64,000 nt of DNA from Chloroflexota bacterium. Lineage in GTDB: Bacteria; Chloroflexota; Limnocylindria; Limnocylindrales; CSP1-4. The position numbers and the translations under genes were made by a program. Of this stretch, positions 49,009 through 57,175 are shown piece after piece; position 1 is the first letter of the stretch, and the number at the start of each line of letters is the position of its first letter. The notes under the pieces are model-generated. The model saw only the letters and a program-made list of their open reading frames with translations. It searched no databases and was not told where the DNA came from. Where the stretch lies: NCBI GenBank assembly GCA_015478725.1, contig JADMIG010000011.1, positions 19,190 through 83,189 on the forward strand, written 5' to 3'.

Positions 49009-49067
49009 GCGCAGGCCGGCCAGGCGGCAGGCGCAGGCCGGCCAGGCGGCAGGCGCAGGCCGGCCCG
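49009..49067. repeat. 22-bp tandem repeat, 2.7 copies
   Basis: GCGCAGGCCGGCCAGGCGGCAG repeated at 49009-49030 and 49031-49052, then a partial copy to 49067. It lies between the hypothetical gene start (48976) and the ligase stop, a short intergenic minisatellite. Confidence 0.8.
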
Positions 49068-49073
49068 CTCGGC

Positions 49074-50780
49074 TCAGCGCCGCGCCGAAGCCGTCACGAG
49101 ATGTTCCGGGCCCTGCTGGAGCCCCTCGAACAGCCGCTCCACCGTCGCCAGCGTGTCGACCTCATTCGCCGGCTTGTCCGTCCGGAGCCGGGCGATCCGC
49201 GGGAAGCGGAGCGCGAATCCCGACGCGTGGCGGGCCGACCGCATGATGACATCGAAGGCGACCTCCACCACCACGGTGGGCTCCACCTGGCGGTATCGCC
49301 CGAAGAGCGCGATCGTGTGGGCCTCGAACCACGCCGTCATCTCGGCGATTTCCGCGTCCGTGAGGCCGCTGTAGGCCTTGCCGATCGTCACGAGCCGATC
49401 GTGCGTCTCGTCGCGGACGGCGAACGTGTAGTCCGACAGGACGCCGTGACGCTTTCCGTGGCCGACCTCCACGCCGATGACGACACAGTCGATCGTGGCC
49501 AGCGCCTTCTTCATTTTCAGCCAGCCGAGCCCGCGACGGCCCGGTGTGTAGCGACTCGATGGATCCTTGACCATGAGGCCCTCGTTCCGGCGGGCGCGTG
49601 CGGCGGCGAATTCGGCCTCGAGACCGTCGACCGAATCGACCGTCATGAGATGGGAGAGGGCGAACGCCCCGCCGTCGGCAGCGAGCGGCATCTCGAGCGC
49701 CTCGAGCCGGCGTCGCCGTTCGGTGAGCGGCAGGTCGAGCAGGGACGCGAGCCCGCCGCCGCCGTCCCTGCCACCGTCGTCGAGGACGAGCGCGTCCCAG
49801 GCGACGAAGATGACCGGCACCTCGGCGAGGATCCGGGCGGTCGGCCGCTTCCGGCCGAGACGCGACTGGAGCGCGAGGAACGGGAGCACGATGCCGTCGC
49901 GCCAGGCGAGGAGCTCCCCGTCGAGGATGCCGCTCCACGGAAGGTCACGGGCGCTCGCGACGACCTCCGGGTATCCGTCGCTCACGTCGTTAAGGTCGCG
50001 GCTGTAGAGCCGGACTTCCGCGCCGGATCGATGGAGCTGCGCCCGGATCCCGTCGTACTTGTCCTCCACCCAGACCGTCGGTCCCAGGCGGCCGACGATC
50101 TCGGCGGCGTCCTCTGCCGGCGACGCGAGCATCGGCTTGATGGGATGGAACAGGCTGGGAGCGGCGTCGCCGAGGCGGTCGTCGTGGGCGAGGGACGCGG
50201 TCGCCCCGATGTCGCCGACGAGCTGGCTCGCTCGTTTCACGTCGGCGAGCGGCCGCTCGAAGGCCGCCGCGATCGCCGCCTCGAGCAACCCTTCCCGGAG
50301 GCCGATCCGCAGCTCGCCGGTCAGGACCTTGACGACGTAGGCCGCGGTGAGTGGATCGCAGCGGCGGAGGAGCGCCTCGAAGATCTCGGCCTTGGCGGCC
50401 GCGCCGGTCGCGGCCCCGATCGCATCGAACGCGGCGGCGACCTCCGTCAGGGCCGGCGAAGCCGACGGGGCCGCTGGTTCGGGCCGTTCGGCAAGGACGT
50501 CCGCGACCGCTCGTCCGAGGTCGGAGTGGCGGTCGTAGGCAGCGCGGAGCGCCTCGTCGGAGATGCCGGCGACGCGGGTCACGGCCGCGGCCAATGCGAC
50601 CCAGCCCAGGCCGAGCGAGCGACCATCCGCCTCCGGGAACGGCCGCCCGGTCCAGAATCGGGCGGCCACCGGGAGCGCATCCGGGGCGAGCGTTCGCAGC
50701 TCGTCAGCGAGGAGTCGGACCTTCTCCGATGTTCGCGTCGTGGCGGCGACCCGCTCCGCGACCTCGCTCCAGCGGCGCAT
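49074..50780 (-). CDS. lig: ATP-dependent DNA ligase
   Basis: 568 residues from ATG 50778-50780. N-terminal DNA-binding domain (MRRWSEVAERVAATTRTSEKVRLLADELRTL, TAYVVKVLTGELRIGLREGLLEAAI), adenylation domain with VWVEDKYDGIRAQLHRSG (motif I K-x-D-G, Lys nucleophile), VILDGELLA-like SGILDGELLAW, NEGLMVKD, WLKMKK, and a C-terminal OB fold (DYTFAVRDETHDRLVTIGKAYSGLTD). Resembles archaeal/actinobacterial LigB-type ligases that join nicks with ATP, used in repair. A real start at 50780 gives a normal length; an antisense-looking N-terminal extension is rejected. Divergent from the GNAT gene. Confidence 0.92.
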   Translation of the reverse strand: MRRWSEVAERVAATTRTSEKVRLLADELRTLAPDALPVAARFWTGRPFPEADGRSLGLGWVALAAAVTRVAGISDEALRAAYDRHSDLGRAVADVLAERPEPAAPSASPALTEVAAAFDAIGAATGAAAKAEIFEALLRRCDPLTAAYVVKVLTGELRIGLREGLLEAAIAAAFERPLADVKRASQLVGDIGATASLAHDDRLGDAAPSLFHPIKPMLASPAEDAAEIVGRLGPTVWVEDKYDGIRAQLHRSGAEVRLYSRDLNDVSDGYPEVVASARDLPWSGILDGELLAWRDGIVLPFLALQSRLGRKRPTARILAEVPVIFVAWDALVLDDGGRDGGGGLASLLDLPLTERRRRLEALEMPLAADGGAFALSHLMTVDSVDGLEAEFAAARARRNEGLMVKDPSSRYTPGRRGLGWLKMKKALATIDCVVIGVEVGHGKRHGVLSDYTFAVRDETHDRLVTIGKAYSGLTDAEIAEMTAWFEAHTIALFGRYRQVEPTVVVEVAFDVIMRSARHASGFALRFPRIARLRTDKPANEVDTLATVERLFEGLQQGPEHLVTASARR

Positions 50781-50807
50781 GGCGCGGATGGTATACCGTC
50801 GCTCCCG

Positions 50808-51419
50808 ATGCCCCTCCAGTCGTGGTTCCCGGAAGCACTGACCGGACGGACGGTGGTCCTCCGCCGCCACACGCCCGCGAATCTCGCCGCCTTCCGGCGC
50901 TGGTACGGGGACCCGGACGTCGCCCGACTCACCCGCTACCAGGACGGGCCGATGCGCCCGGACGAGATCGACCGGTTCTTCGCGGCGCGGGTCGTCGGAG
51001 CGGACGCCCTCGCGCTCGCGGTCCACATCCGGGACTCGGGTCGACTCATCGGATCGTGCGCATTCAGCCAGCTCGACGGGGACAACGGCTCGGCGATGTA
51101 CCACATCACGATCGGCGAGAAGGATTGCTGGGGTCGCGGGTACGGCACGGAGGCGACCCGGCTCATGCTCGCCCACGCGTTCGGGCATCTCGGGCTGCAC
51201 CGCATCGCGCTCACCGTGTTCGCCTTCAACGAACGGGCGATCCGCTCCTACCGGAAGGTCGGCTTCGCCGTCGAGGGACGGGCGCGGGACGCCATCCTCC
51301 GCGACGGTCGCTATTGGGACGAGGTCTCGATGAGCATCCTCGAGCCCGAATGGCGCGCCGCGACGGCGGCCGGGCGGCTCACGGATGTCGGACGCGCCAC
51401 GGGCACGGACGACCGATGA
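50808..51419 (+). CDS. GNAT-family N-acetyltransferase (RimJ/RimL-like)
   Basis: 203 residues from ATG 50808. LTGRTVVLRRHTPANLAAFRRWYGDPDVARLTRY is the opening of RimJ/RimL-type GNATs; IGEKDCWGRGYGTEATRLMLAHAFGHLGLHRIALTVFAFNERAIRSYRKVGFAVEGRARDAILRDGRYWDEVSMSIL holds the acetyl-CoA loop (GRGYGTEA) and the NxRAIRxYxKxGF helix. It probably acetylates an amine of a small molecule or protein N-terminus. 27 bases separate it from the ligase start. Confidence 0.85.
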   Translation: MPLQSWFPEALTGRTVVLRRHTPANLAAFRRWYGDPDVARLTRYQDGPMRPDEIDRFFAARVVGADALALAVHIRDSGRLIGSCAFSQLDGDNGSAMYHITIGEKDCWGRGYGTEATRLMLAHAFGHLGLHRIALTVFAFNERAIRSYRKVGFAVEGRARDAILRDGRYWDEVSMSILEPEWRAATAAGRLTDVGRATGTDDR

Positions 51420-51462
51420 CGGCGGGCGCGGTGATGCGGGGTGCCGCGGCCGTGGCGGTTCG

Positions 51463-51741
51463 GTGAGCAGTTCGGGGCCCCCAGCCGACGCCGCTCGGGC
51501 GGCCGTGCGGGCCACGCTCGAGGAGAAGGGCCACACGGTCGAGGTGACCCGGCGCGCCGTGACCCTGCTCGAGCAGGCGTTCGCCGCCGACGCGCTCGTT
51601 CGGACGCCGGTCCTCGACCGGATGCTCGCCGATCTCGCGGTCGCGCTCGAGCAGGACGACGGCCAGAAGCTCGGCGGCAAGAGCGCCGAGGCGGCACGAT
51701 TCATCAGCCGGGCGATCGCCCGCGAACTCGACGACGCCTGA
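51463..51741 (+). CDS. Small hypothetical protein (92 aa)
   Basis: From GTG 51463. Helical, charged protein (VRATLEEKGHTVEVTRRAVTLLEQAFAADALVRTPVLDRMLADLAVALEQDDGQKLGGKSAEAARFISRAIARELDDA), with no recognised family. It lies 44 bases after the GNAT gene and 17 bases before the LLM gene on the same strand, so it may share their transcript. Confidence 0.55.
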   Translation: MSSSGPPADAARAAVRATLEEKGHTVEVTRRAVTLLEQAFAADALVRTPVLDRMLADLAVALEQDDGQKLGGKSAEAARFISRAIARELDDA

Positions 51742-51757
51742 CGACATGGAGGAACGC

Positions 51758-52708
51758 ATGACGGATCTGAAGCTCGGCATCCTGCTCTGGAGCCAGGGGG
51801 CGACGTGGCGGGAGATGCTCGACGGCGCCCGCCGCGTCGACGCCCTCGGCTACGACCACCTCTGGACGTGGGACCACATCAACGCGATCTTCGGTGACTG
51901 GGACCAGCCGATCTTCGAGGGGTGGGCCGTCCTCGACGCATGGGCGATGGCGACGGAGCGCACGCGGCTCGGCCTCCTCGTCGGCGCGAACACCTTCCGG
52001 AACCCCGGGATCCAGGCGAAGAACGCGACGACGCTCGACCATATCAGCGGCGGCCGGGCGATCCTCGGCGTCGGCGGCGCCTGGTTCGAGACAGAGCACA
52101 CGGCGCATGGCATCGAATTCGGCTCGGGCTTCGGCCAGCGGCTCGACTGGCTCGACGAATCGGTCGGCCTCATCCGCCGGCTCCTCGACGGCGAGGTCGT
52201 CACCTCGACTCCGGGTGGCCACTATGCGATGACCGGCGCCCACCAGCTGCCGCTCCCCGTCCAGCGGCGACTGCCGATCATGATCGGCGGCAGCGGCGAG
52301 AAGAAGACGCTCCGCACGGTCGCCAGGTACGCTGACATGTGGAACGCGATGGGCACGGTCGAGGAGATGGCGCACAAGGCGGACGTCCTGCGGCGCCATT
52401 GCGATGACGTGGGTCGCGACCCGGCCGAGATCGAGTTCACGCTCGGCGTCAAGCTCACGATCCGCGATTCGGTGGCGGAGGCGGAGCGCGTATGGAAGTC
52501 GGCCCTCGAGCACAACCGGACGCCGCTGGCCGAGGTCGCCGACGACGTGACGTTCTGGAACGGGACGCCCGAGCAGATCGCGGAGCGTCTGGCCCCCTAT
52601 GCGGAGCTCGGCTTCCGGACCATCATCTCCGAACAGCTCGCGCCCTACGACACGGAGACGCTCGAACGATTCATCGGTCAGGTGAAGCCGCTCGTGGCTC
52701 GGGGCTGA
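51758..52708 (+). CDS. LLM-class F420-dependent oxidoreductase
   Basis: 316 residues from ATG 51758, which has GGAGG five bases upstream; an earlier ATG at 51746 lacks this. Bacterial-luciferase-like TIM barrel: LGILLWSQGATWREMLDGARRVDALGYDHLWTWDH, LGLLVGANTFRNPGIQAKNATTLDHISGGRAILGVGGAWFETEHTAHGI, LPIMIGGSGEKKTLRTVARYADMWNAMG. Family members oxidise substrates with F420H2 or FMN. Its 3' end overlaps the convergent flippase-like gene by 38 bases. Confidence 0.88.
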   Translation: MTDLKLGILLWSQGATWREMLDGARRVDALGYDHLWTWDHINAIFGDWDQPIFEGWAVLDAWAMATERTRLGLLVGANTFRNPGIQAKNATTLDHISGGRAILGVGGAWFETEHTAHGIEFGSGFGQRLDWLDESVGLIRRLLDGEVVTSTPGGHYAMTGAHQLPLPVQRRLPIMIGGSGEKKTLRTVARYADMWNAMGTVEEMAHKADVLRRHCDDVGRDPAEIEFTLGVKLTIRDSVAEAERVWKSALEHNRTPLAEVADDVTFWNGTPEQIAERLAPYAELGFRTIISEQLAPYDTETLERFIGQVKPLVARG

Positions 52709-53675
52709 GCGTCGGATCGCCGGTTCGACGCCCTCCCCATCCGACCTTCAGGAGCGCCGCCCCTCCACCGATGGACGTGACGAGGAGCACGGCGGCGTGG
52801 CTGAGGATCGCGAGCGCGACCGCCTTCTCCCGATCCAGCCCGAAGGTCGAGGCGATGGCCACCGCCGCCAGGTCGAACGTCCCGAGGTTGCCCGGCCCTG
52901 ACGGGATCGCCGTCGCGAGCGCCACCCCGGACGCGAGCAGCGCGGCCTGCGCGGTCGTCAGCTGCACGCCGAGCGCCTGACCCGCGGCGGCGAACGCGAT
53001 GACCGTCGCCGTCCAGGCGAAGGCGCTGAGCACGAGCGCCTCGACGAGTGTCCGCGGCCGGCTCGCGACGGCCAGTCCGTCGTGCAGCTTGCGCCCGAGG
53101 TCCGCGACCCGCGGCCAGCGGTCCACGAGCGCGACGACTCGTTCCACGCCCGGCAGGCGGTGGGCGACCACGAGGACGGCGAGTCCGACAACGAGGAGCG
53201 CCGTGACGGCGAGTCCGAGCAGGACGGCGTTCGCGACGAGCCCGCGGACCTGGAGGACGACGATGGCGAGCGCCGCGATCGAGACGACGACCGCGGTGTC
53301 GACGACGCGCTCGACCACGACCGTGCCGAGTGCCGTCGTCCGGCTCACGCCCTCCCGATCCCCGAGGTAGTGGCAGCGGACGAGCTCGCCGAGACGCGCC
53401 GGCAGGACGTTGTTCGCGAGGTAGCCGATGAGGAGGTACTCCACCATCCGGCGGTACGGGACATGACGGACCGGCTCGAGCAGCCGCCCCCAGCGCACGC
53501 CGCGCGTCACGAGATCGACGGCGATGCCCGCGACCATCACCGCGAGCCAGCCTGGCGTCGCCGAGCGGAGGATGTCCGCGACCTGCCCCAGGTCCACGCC
53601 GCGAAGGATGACGACGAGCGTGACGACGGAGATGAGGATCCCGACCAGGGCTCGGAGGACGCCGCCTCTCGTCAA
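52671..53675 (-). CDS. Flippase-like/lysylphosphatidylglycerol synthase TM-domain protein (UPF0104)
   Basis: 334 residues with about eight helices. Motifs RSATPGWLAVMVAGIAVDLVTRGVRWGRLL, YLANNVLPARLGELVRCHYLGDREGVSRTTALGTVVVERVVDT and GPGNLGTFDLAAVAIASTFGLDREKAVALAILSHA match the UPF0104/AglD-like membrane family, including LNNLLPARAGE-like and VP-GGLG motifs. Members move or modify lipids or lipid-linked sugars. A GT2 gene lies just upstream on the same strand, as often seen for lipid-linked glycan synthesis. Confidence 0.88.
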   Translation of the reverse strand: MTRGGVLRALVGILISVVTLVVILRGVDLGQVADILRSATPGWLAVMVAGIAVDLVTRGVRWGRLLEPVRHVPYRRMVEYLLIGYLANNVLPARLGELVRCHYLGDREGVSRTTALGTVVVERVVDTAVVVSIAALAIVVLQVRGLVANAVLLGLAVTALLVVGLAVLVVAHRLPGVERVVALVDRWPRVADLGRKLHDGLAVASRPRTLVEALVLSAFAWTATVIAFAAAGQALGVQLTTAQAALLASGVALATAIPSGPGNLGTFDLAAVAIASTFGLDREKAVALAILSHAAVLLVTSIGGGAALLKVGWGGRRTGDPTLSPEPRAASPDR

Positions 53676-53727
53676 TCGGCACCGCGCTTCACGGCCGGCG
53701 GCTGGCTGACGCTAGCCTTCGGCGAGC

Positions 53728-54495
53728 TCACGGGTTCCGCTTCCGGGCGCTGAGCTTCGGAGATCGGCGGAGGCGCAGCCGATGGAGGAGATAGCGGGCG
53801 ACGACGCGGAGCGTCGAGAGGCCGTACACGACGCTGCGGCTGAAGCCCACCGAGCTCGCCTCCTCGAAATACCGCGTCGGCACGCCGATCTCCCCGATCC
53901 GACCCCCGAGTCCCGCGGCGACCACCTGCGCGATGAGCTCCTGGTCGAAGACGAAGTCGTCGCTGTTGAGGTGGTAGGGGATCGTCTCCAGGACCCGCCG
54001 GCTGTACGCCCGAAGCCCCGTGTGATACTCGGAGAGCCGGAGCCCGAAGGCCGCGTTCTCCACGCCGGTGAGGAAGCGGTTGCTCAGGTACTTCCAGCGA
54101 GGCATCCCACCGGCGAGCGGATCGCCGAGGAAGCGGCTGCCGAGCATGAGGTCGCGCGACCCGTCGACGATCGGGGCGATGAGTGCCGGGATCCGTGTCG
54201 CGTCGTACTGGTAGTCCGGGTGGAGCATGACGACCACGTCGGCACCCGCCTCGAGAGCGGCGTCGTAGCACGTCTTCTGGTTGCCGCCGTACCCCCGGTT
54301 CTGCTGGTGGATGATGACGTCGAGGCCGAGCTGACGGGCGACCTCGACCGTCTCGTCCCCGGAGACGTCGTCCACGAGGATGATCCGGTCGACGAGCGGA
54401 TGGGGGATGTCCGCGTATGTCCGCTCGAGCGTTCGGGCGGCGTTGTAGGCGGGCATGACGATGACGACGCGCACCGACGAAGGGTAGCGCGTCAT
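53728..54495 (-). CDS. Glycosyltransferase family 2 (dolichol-phosphate mannosyltransferase-like)
   Basis: 255 residues. GT-A fold: VVIVMPAYNAARTLERTYADIPH, ILVDDVSGDETVEVARQLG, IHQQNRGYGGNQKTCYDAALEAGADVVVMLHPDYQYDA (DxD-like metal site HPDYQYD), then SRFLGDPLAGG and FVFDQELIAQVV. There are no transmembrane helices at the C-terminus; the basic tail (LLHRLRLRRSPKLSARKR) could touch the membrane. It should transfer a sugar from a nucleotide donor to a polyprenyl phosphate. It precedes the UPF0104 gene by 52 bases; a head-to-head gene lies on the other side. Confidence 0.88.
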   Translation of the reverse strand: MTRYPSSVRVVIVMPAYNAARTLERTYADIPHPLVDRIILVDDVSGDETVEVARQLGLDVIIHQQNRGYGGNQKTCYDAALEAGADVVVMLHPDYQYDATRIPALIAPIVDGSRDLMLGSRFLGDPLAGGMPRWKYLSNRFLTGVENAAFGLRLSEYHTGLRAYSRRVLETIPYHLNSDDFVFDQELIAQVVAAGLGGRIGEIGVPTRYFEEASSVGFSRSVVYGLSTLRVVARYLLHRLRLRRSPKLSARKRNP

Positions 54496-54545
54496 GCGGG
54501 ACGGCTTCTGTGGGACGATGGTCCCGCGCGGAGAGGGAGGACGAG

Positions 54546-55151
54546 ATGTTCGAGCGACTGTTCGGCGGCCGGGAGCAGGACCCGGCCATGGCGGAACGGA
54601 TCCCGCCCGGCCAGTACCGGACCACGAAGTTCCCGGTCCTCCACTACGGGTCAGTGCCGAAGACGGACCTCGCCCACTGGGATCTCAAGGTCTGGGGCGA
54701 GGTGGACTCGCCGTTCACCCTCACCTGGGAGCAGTTCAGGGCGCTCCCCCGGAAGACCGTCGGCACGGACATCCACTGCGTGACCCGCTGGTCGAAGCTG
54801 GACACGACCTGGGAGGGCGTCCCGATCCAGGAGATCCTCCGCCTCGCCGGTGTCCGGCCTGCGGCCACCCACGTCCTCGCCCATTCCGAGCAGGGCTACA
54901 CCGCGAACCTCCCGATCGCGGTGCTCGACGATGACGATGTCCTCCTCGCCGACACCTTCGACGGTGCCGAGCTCGAGCTCGAGCACGGCTGGCCGCTCCG
55001 GTTGCTCGTCCCGAAGCGGTATTTCTGGAAGAGCGCGAAGTGGATCCGCGGCCTCGAGTTCCTCGACCACGACATCCTCGGCTTCTGGGAGCGGTACGGC
55101 TACAACAACGACGCCGACCCCTGGCAGGAGGAGCGCTACAGCGACGGCTGA
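54546..55151 (+). CDS. Molybdopterin-dependent oxidoreductase (sulfite-oxidase-like domain)
   Basis: 201 residues from ATG 54546 with GGGAGG 7 bases upstream. WDLKVWGEVDSPFTLTWEQFRALPRKTVGTDIHCVTRWSKLDTTWEGVPIQEIL places the molybdenum-ligand Cys in DIHCVTRWS, as in SUOX-type domains. LLADTFDGAELELEHGWPLRLLVPKRYFWKSAKWIRGLEFLDHD is the conserved C-terminal part. There is no Tat signal, so it is a cytoplasmic member. Substrate unknown. Stands alone between GT2 and ABC genes. Confidence 0.88.
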   Translation: MFERLFGGREQDPAMAERIPPGQYRTTKFPVLHYGSVPKTDLAHWDLKVWGEVDSPFTLTWEQFRALPRKTVGTDIHCVTRWSKLDTTWEGVPIQEILRLAGVRPAATHVLAHSEQGYTANLPIAVLDDDDVLLADTFDGAELELEHGWPLRLLVPKRYFWKSAKWIRGLEFLDHDILGFWERYGYNNDADPWQEERYSDG

Positions 55152-55180
55152 GCGCGTCGCCGCGACCGGCCGCGAAGCGC

Positions 55181-57175
55181 TCAGCTCGCCTCGGCGAGCG
55201 CCTCCGCGAACTGGCTGTTGTACAGGTCGAAGTAGAAGCCGCGCCGGGCGAGCAGGCTCTCGTGGTCCCCCTGCTCGACGATGTGGCCGTGATCCATGAC
55301 GAGGATCGTGTGGGCGTCGCGGATCGTCGAGAGGCGGTGGGCGATGACGAACGTCGTCCGGCCGCGCATGAGGCGCGCCATCGCCCGCTGGATGAGGACC
55401 TCCGTGCGGGTGTCGACGGAGCTCGTCGCCTCGTCGAGGATGAGGATCGGCGGATCGGCGAGGAACGCCCGGGCGATCGTGAGGAGCTGCTTCTCGCCGG
55501 CCGAGACGTTGGATGCATCGTCGTCGATGACGGTGTCGTACCCGTCCTGGAGCGTCCGCACGAAATGGTCGACGTGCGCCGCATCCGCCGCGGCGAGGAT
55601 CTCCTCCTCGGTCGCGTCGAGCCGCCCATAGGCGATGTTCTCCCGGATCGTTCCGTGGAACAGCCAGGTGTCCTGGAGGACCATGCCGAACGACTCCCGG
55701 AGATCGTCGCGGGTGAGGTCGCGCGTATCGATCCCGTCGACCGCGATCCCTCCGCCGTCGAGCTCGTAGAACCGCATGAGGAGGTTGACGAGGGTCGTCT
55801 TCCCCGCGCCCGTCGGGCCGACGATCGCGACGGTTCGTCCCGCCTCCACCGTGAGAGCGAGATCGTCGATGAGCGGCTGCTCCGGTTCGTAGCGGAACGA
55901 GACGCCCTCGAACGCGACCGCCCCCTCCGCGCGGCCGAGGACGCGCGCATCCACCGGATCGGGGATCTCCTCCGCTTCATCGAGGAGCTCGAAGACCCGC
56001 TCGGCGGAGGCGACCGCGGACTGCAGGACGTTGACGATGCTCGCCGTCTGGATGATCGGGAAGGTGAACTGGCGGGAGTACTGGATGAACGCGACGACGT
56101 CGCCGAGCGACATCTGGCCGGACGCCACGCGAAGGCCGCCGATGACGGCGATCGCGACGTAGTTGAGGTTCGAGATGAGGCTCATCGCCGGCTGGATGAT
56201 CCCGGAGATGAACTGCGCTCGATAGCTGGCCTGGTAGAGCCGCTCGTTCTCCTCGTCGAAGTGGTCGATCGCCTCCCGCTGGCGACCGAAGACCTTGACG
56301 ATCGAATGCCCCGTGTGCATCTCCTCGACGTGGCCGTTGAGGGCGCCCGTGGAGGTCCACTGGGCGACGAACTGGCGCTGTGAACGGCCGACCACGAGGA
56401 CCGTCACGCCGAGCGACAGCGGCACCGCGAGGAGCGACACGACCGCGAGGATCGGGCTGATCGTCAGCATCATGATGAGGACCCCGACGATCGTGAGGAG
56501 CGACGTGATGAGCTGGGTGAGGCTCTGCTGGACGGACTGCCCGATGTTGTCGATGTCGTTCGTGACCCGGCTGAGGAGGTCGCCCCGCGAGTGGCCATCG
56601 AAGTAGCGGAGCGGCAGCCGCCCGAGCTTGAGGTCCACGTCGCGGCGGAGTCGGTAGATGCTTCGCTGCGTGACGCCGGCCATGATGTACCCCTGCATCC
56701 AGCTGAAGATCGAGCTCACGACATAGATGCCGATGAGGAGCAGGAGGAGACTCCCGAGGGCGCCGAAATCGATGCCGACCCCAGGGGTCAGATGCATGCT
56801 CGCGAGCATGTCCGCCAGCTGACCCTGACCCTGGGCCCGGAAACCGGCGACCACCTGCGCCTGGCTCTCGCCGGCCGGGAGTCGCGAGCCGAGCGCACCC
56901 TCGAAGATCAGGTTCGTCGCCTGGCCGAGGATCCGCGGGCCGAAGATCGCGAACGTCACGCTGACGACCGCGAGGGCGATGACGAGGGCGATGAGCGGCG
57001 CTTCCGGTCGCAGGTGGCCCACGAGCCGCCGCAGCGAACCCCGGAAATCGCGCGACTTCGCCGGCGGCAGCCCCATCCCCATGCCCATCATCGGGCCGCG
57101 CGGACCGCCGCCCGGTCGACCGCCCATGCCGGGTCCACTCGCCGCTGGACCGCCGGCGCCCGGCCTGCCGCTCAT
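55181..57175 (-). CDS. ABC exporter half-transporter 2 (TM plus ATPase)
   Basis: 664 residues from ATG 57173-57175. A Met/Gly/Pro-rich N-terminal tail (GMGGRPGGGPRGPMMGMGMG), six transmembrane helices with the coupling region HVEEMHTGHSIVKVFGRQ, then a nucleotide-binding domain: Walker A GPTGAGKTT, Q-loop MVLQDTWLF, signature NVSAGEKQLLTIARAFL, Walker B PPILILDEATSSVD, switch His AHRLS. The signature has AGEKQ in place of GGQ, a degenerate half-site typical of heterodimeric exporters. Coupled by ATGA overlap to the upstream half. Regulated by the MarR gene upstream. Confidence 0.92.
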   Translation of the reverse strand: MSGRPGAGGPAASGPGMGGRPGGGPRGPMMGMGMGLPPAKSRDFRGSLRRLVGHLRPEAPLIALVIALAVVSVTFAIFGPRILGQATNLIFEGALGSRLPAGESQAQVVAGFRAQGQGQLADMLASMHLTPGVGIDFGALGSLLLLLIGIYVVSSIFSWMQGYIMAGVTQRSIYRLRRDVDLKLGRLPLRYFDGHSRGDLLSRVTNDIDNIGQSVQQSLTQLITSLLTIVGVLIMMLTISPILAVVSLLAVPLSLGVTVLVVGRSQRQFVAQWTSTGALNGHVEEMHTGHSIVKVFGRQREAIDHFDEENERLYQASYRAQFISGIIQPAMSLISNLNYVAIAVIGGLRVASGQMSLGDVVAFIQYSRQFTFPIIQTASIVNVLQSAVASAERVFELLDEAEEIPDPVDARVLGRAEGAVAFEGVSFRYEPEQPLIDDLALTVEAGRTVAIVGPTGAGKTTLVNLLMRFYELDGGGIAVDGIDTRDLTRDDLRESFGMVLQDTWLFHGTIRENIAYGRLDATEEEILAAADAAHVDHFVRTLQDGYDTVIDDDASNVSAGEKQLLTIARAFLADPPILILDEATSSVDTRTEVLIQRAMARLMRGRTTFVIAHRLSTIRDAHTILVMDHGHIVEQGDHESLLARRGFYFDLYNSQFAEALAEAS

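Noticed and set aside
48975..50807. A long N-terminal extension in frame with the GNAT gene
   Set aside because: It is antisense to the DNA ligase gene; the GNAT homology begins at 50808 and the divergent ligase gene accounts for this stretch.
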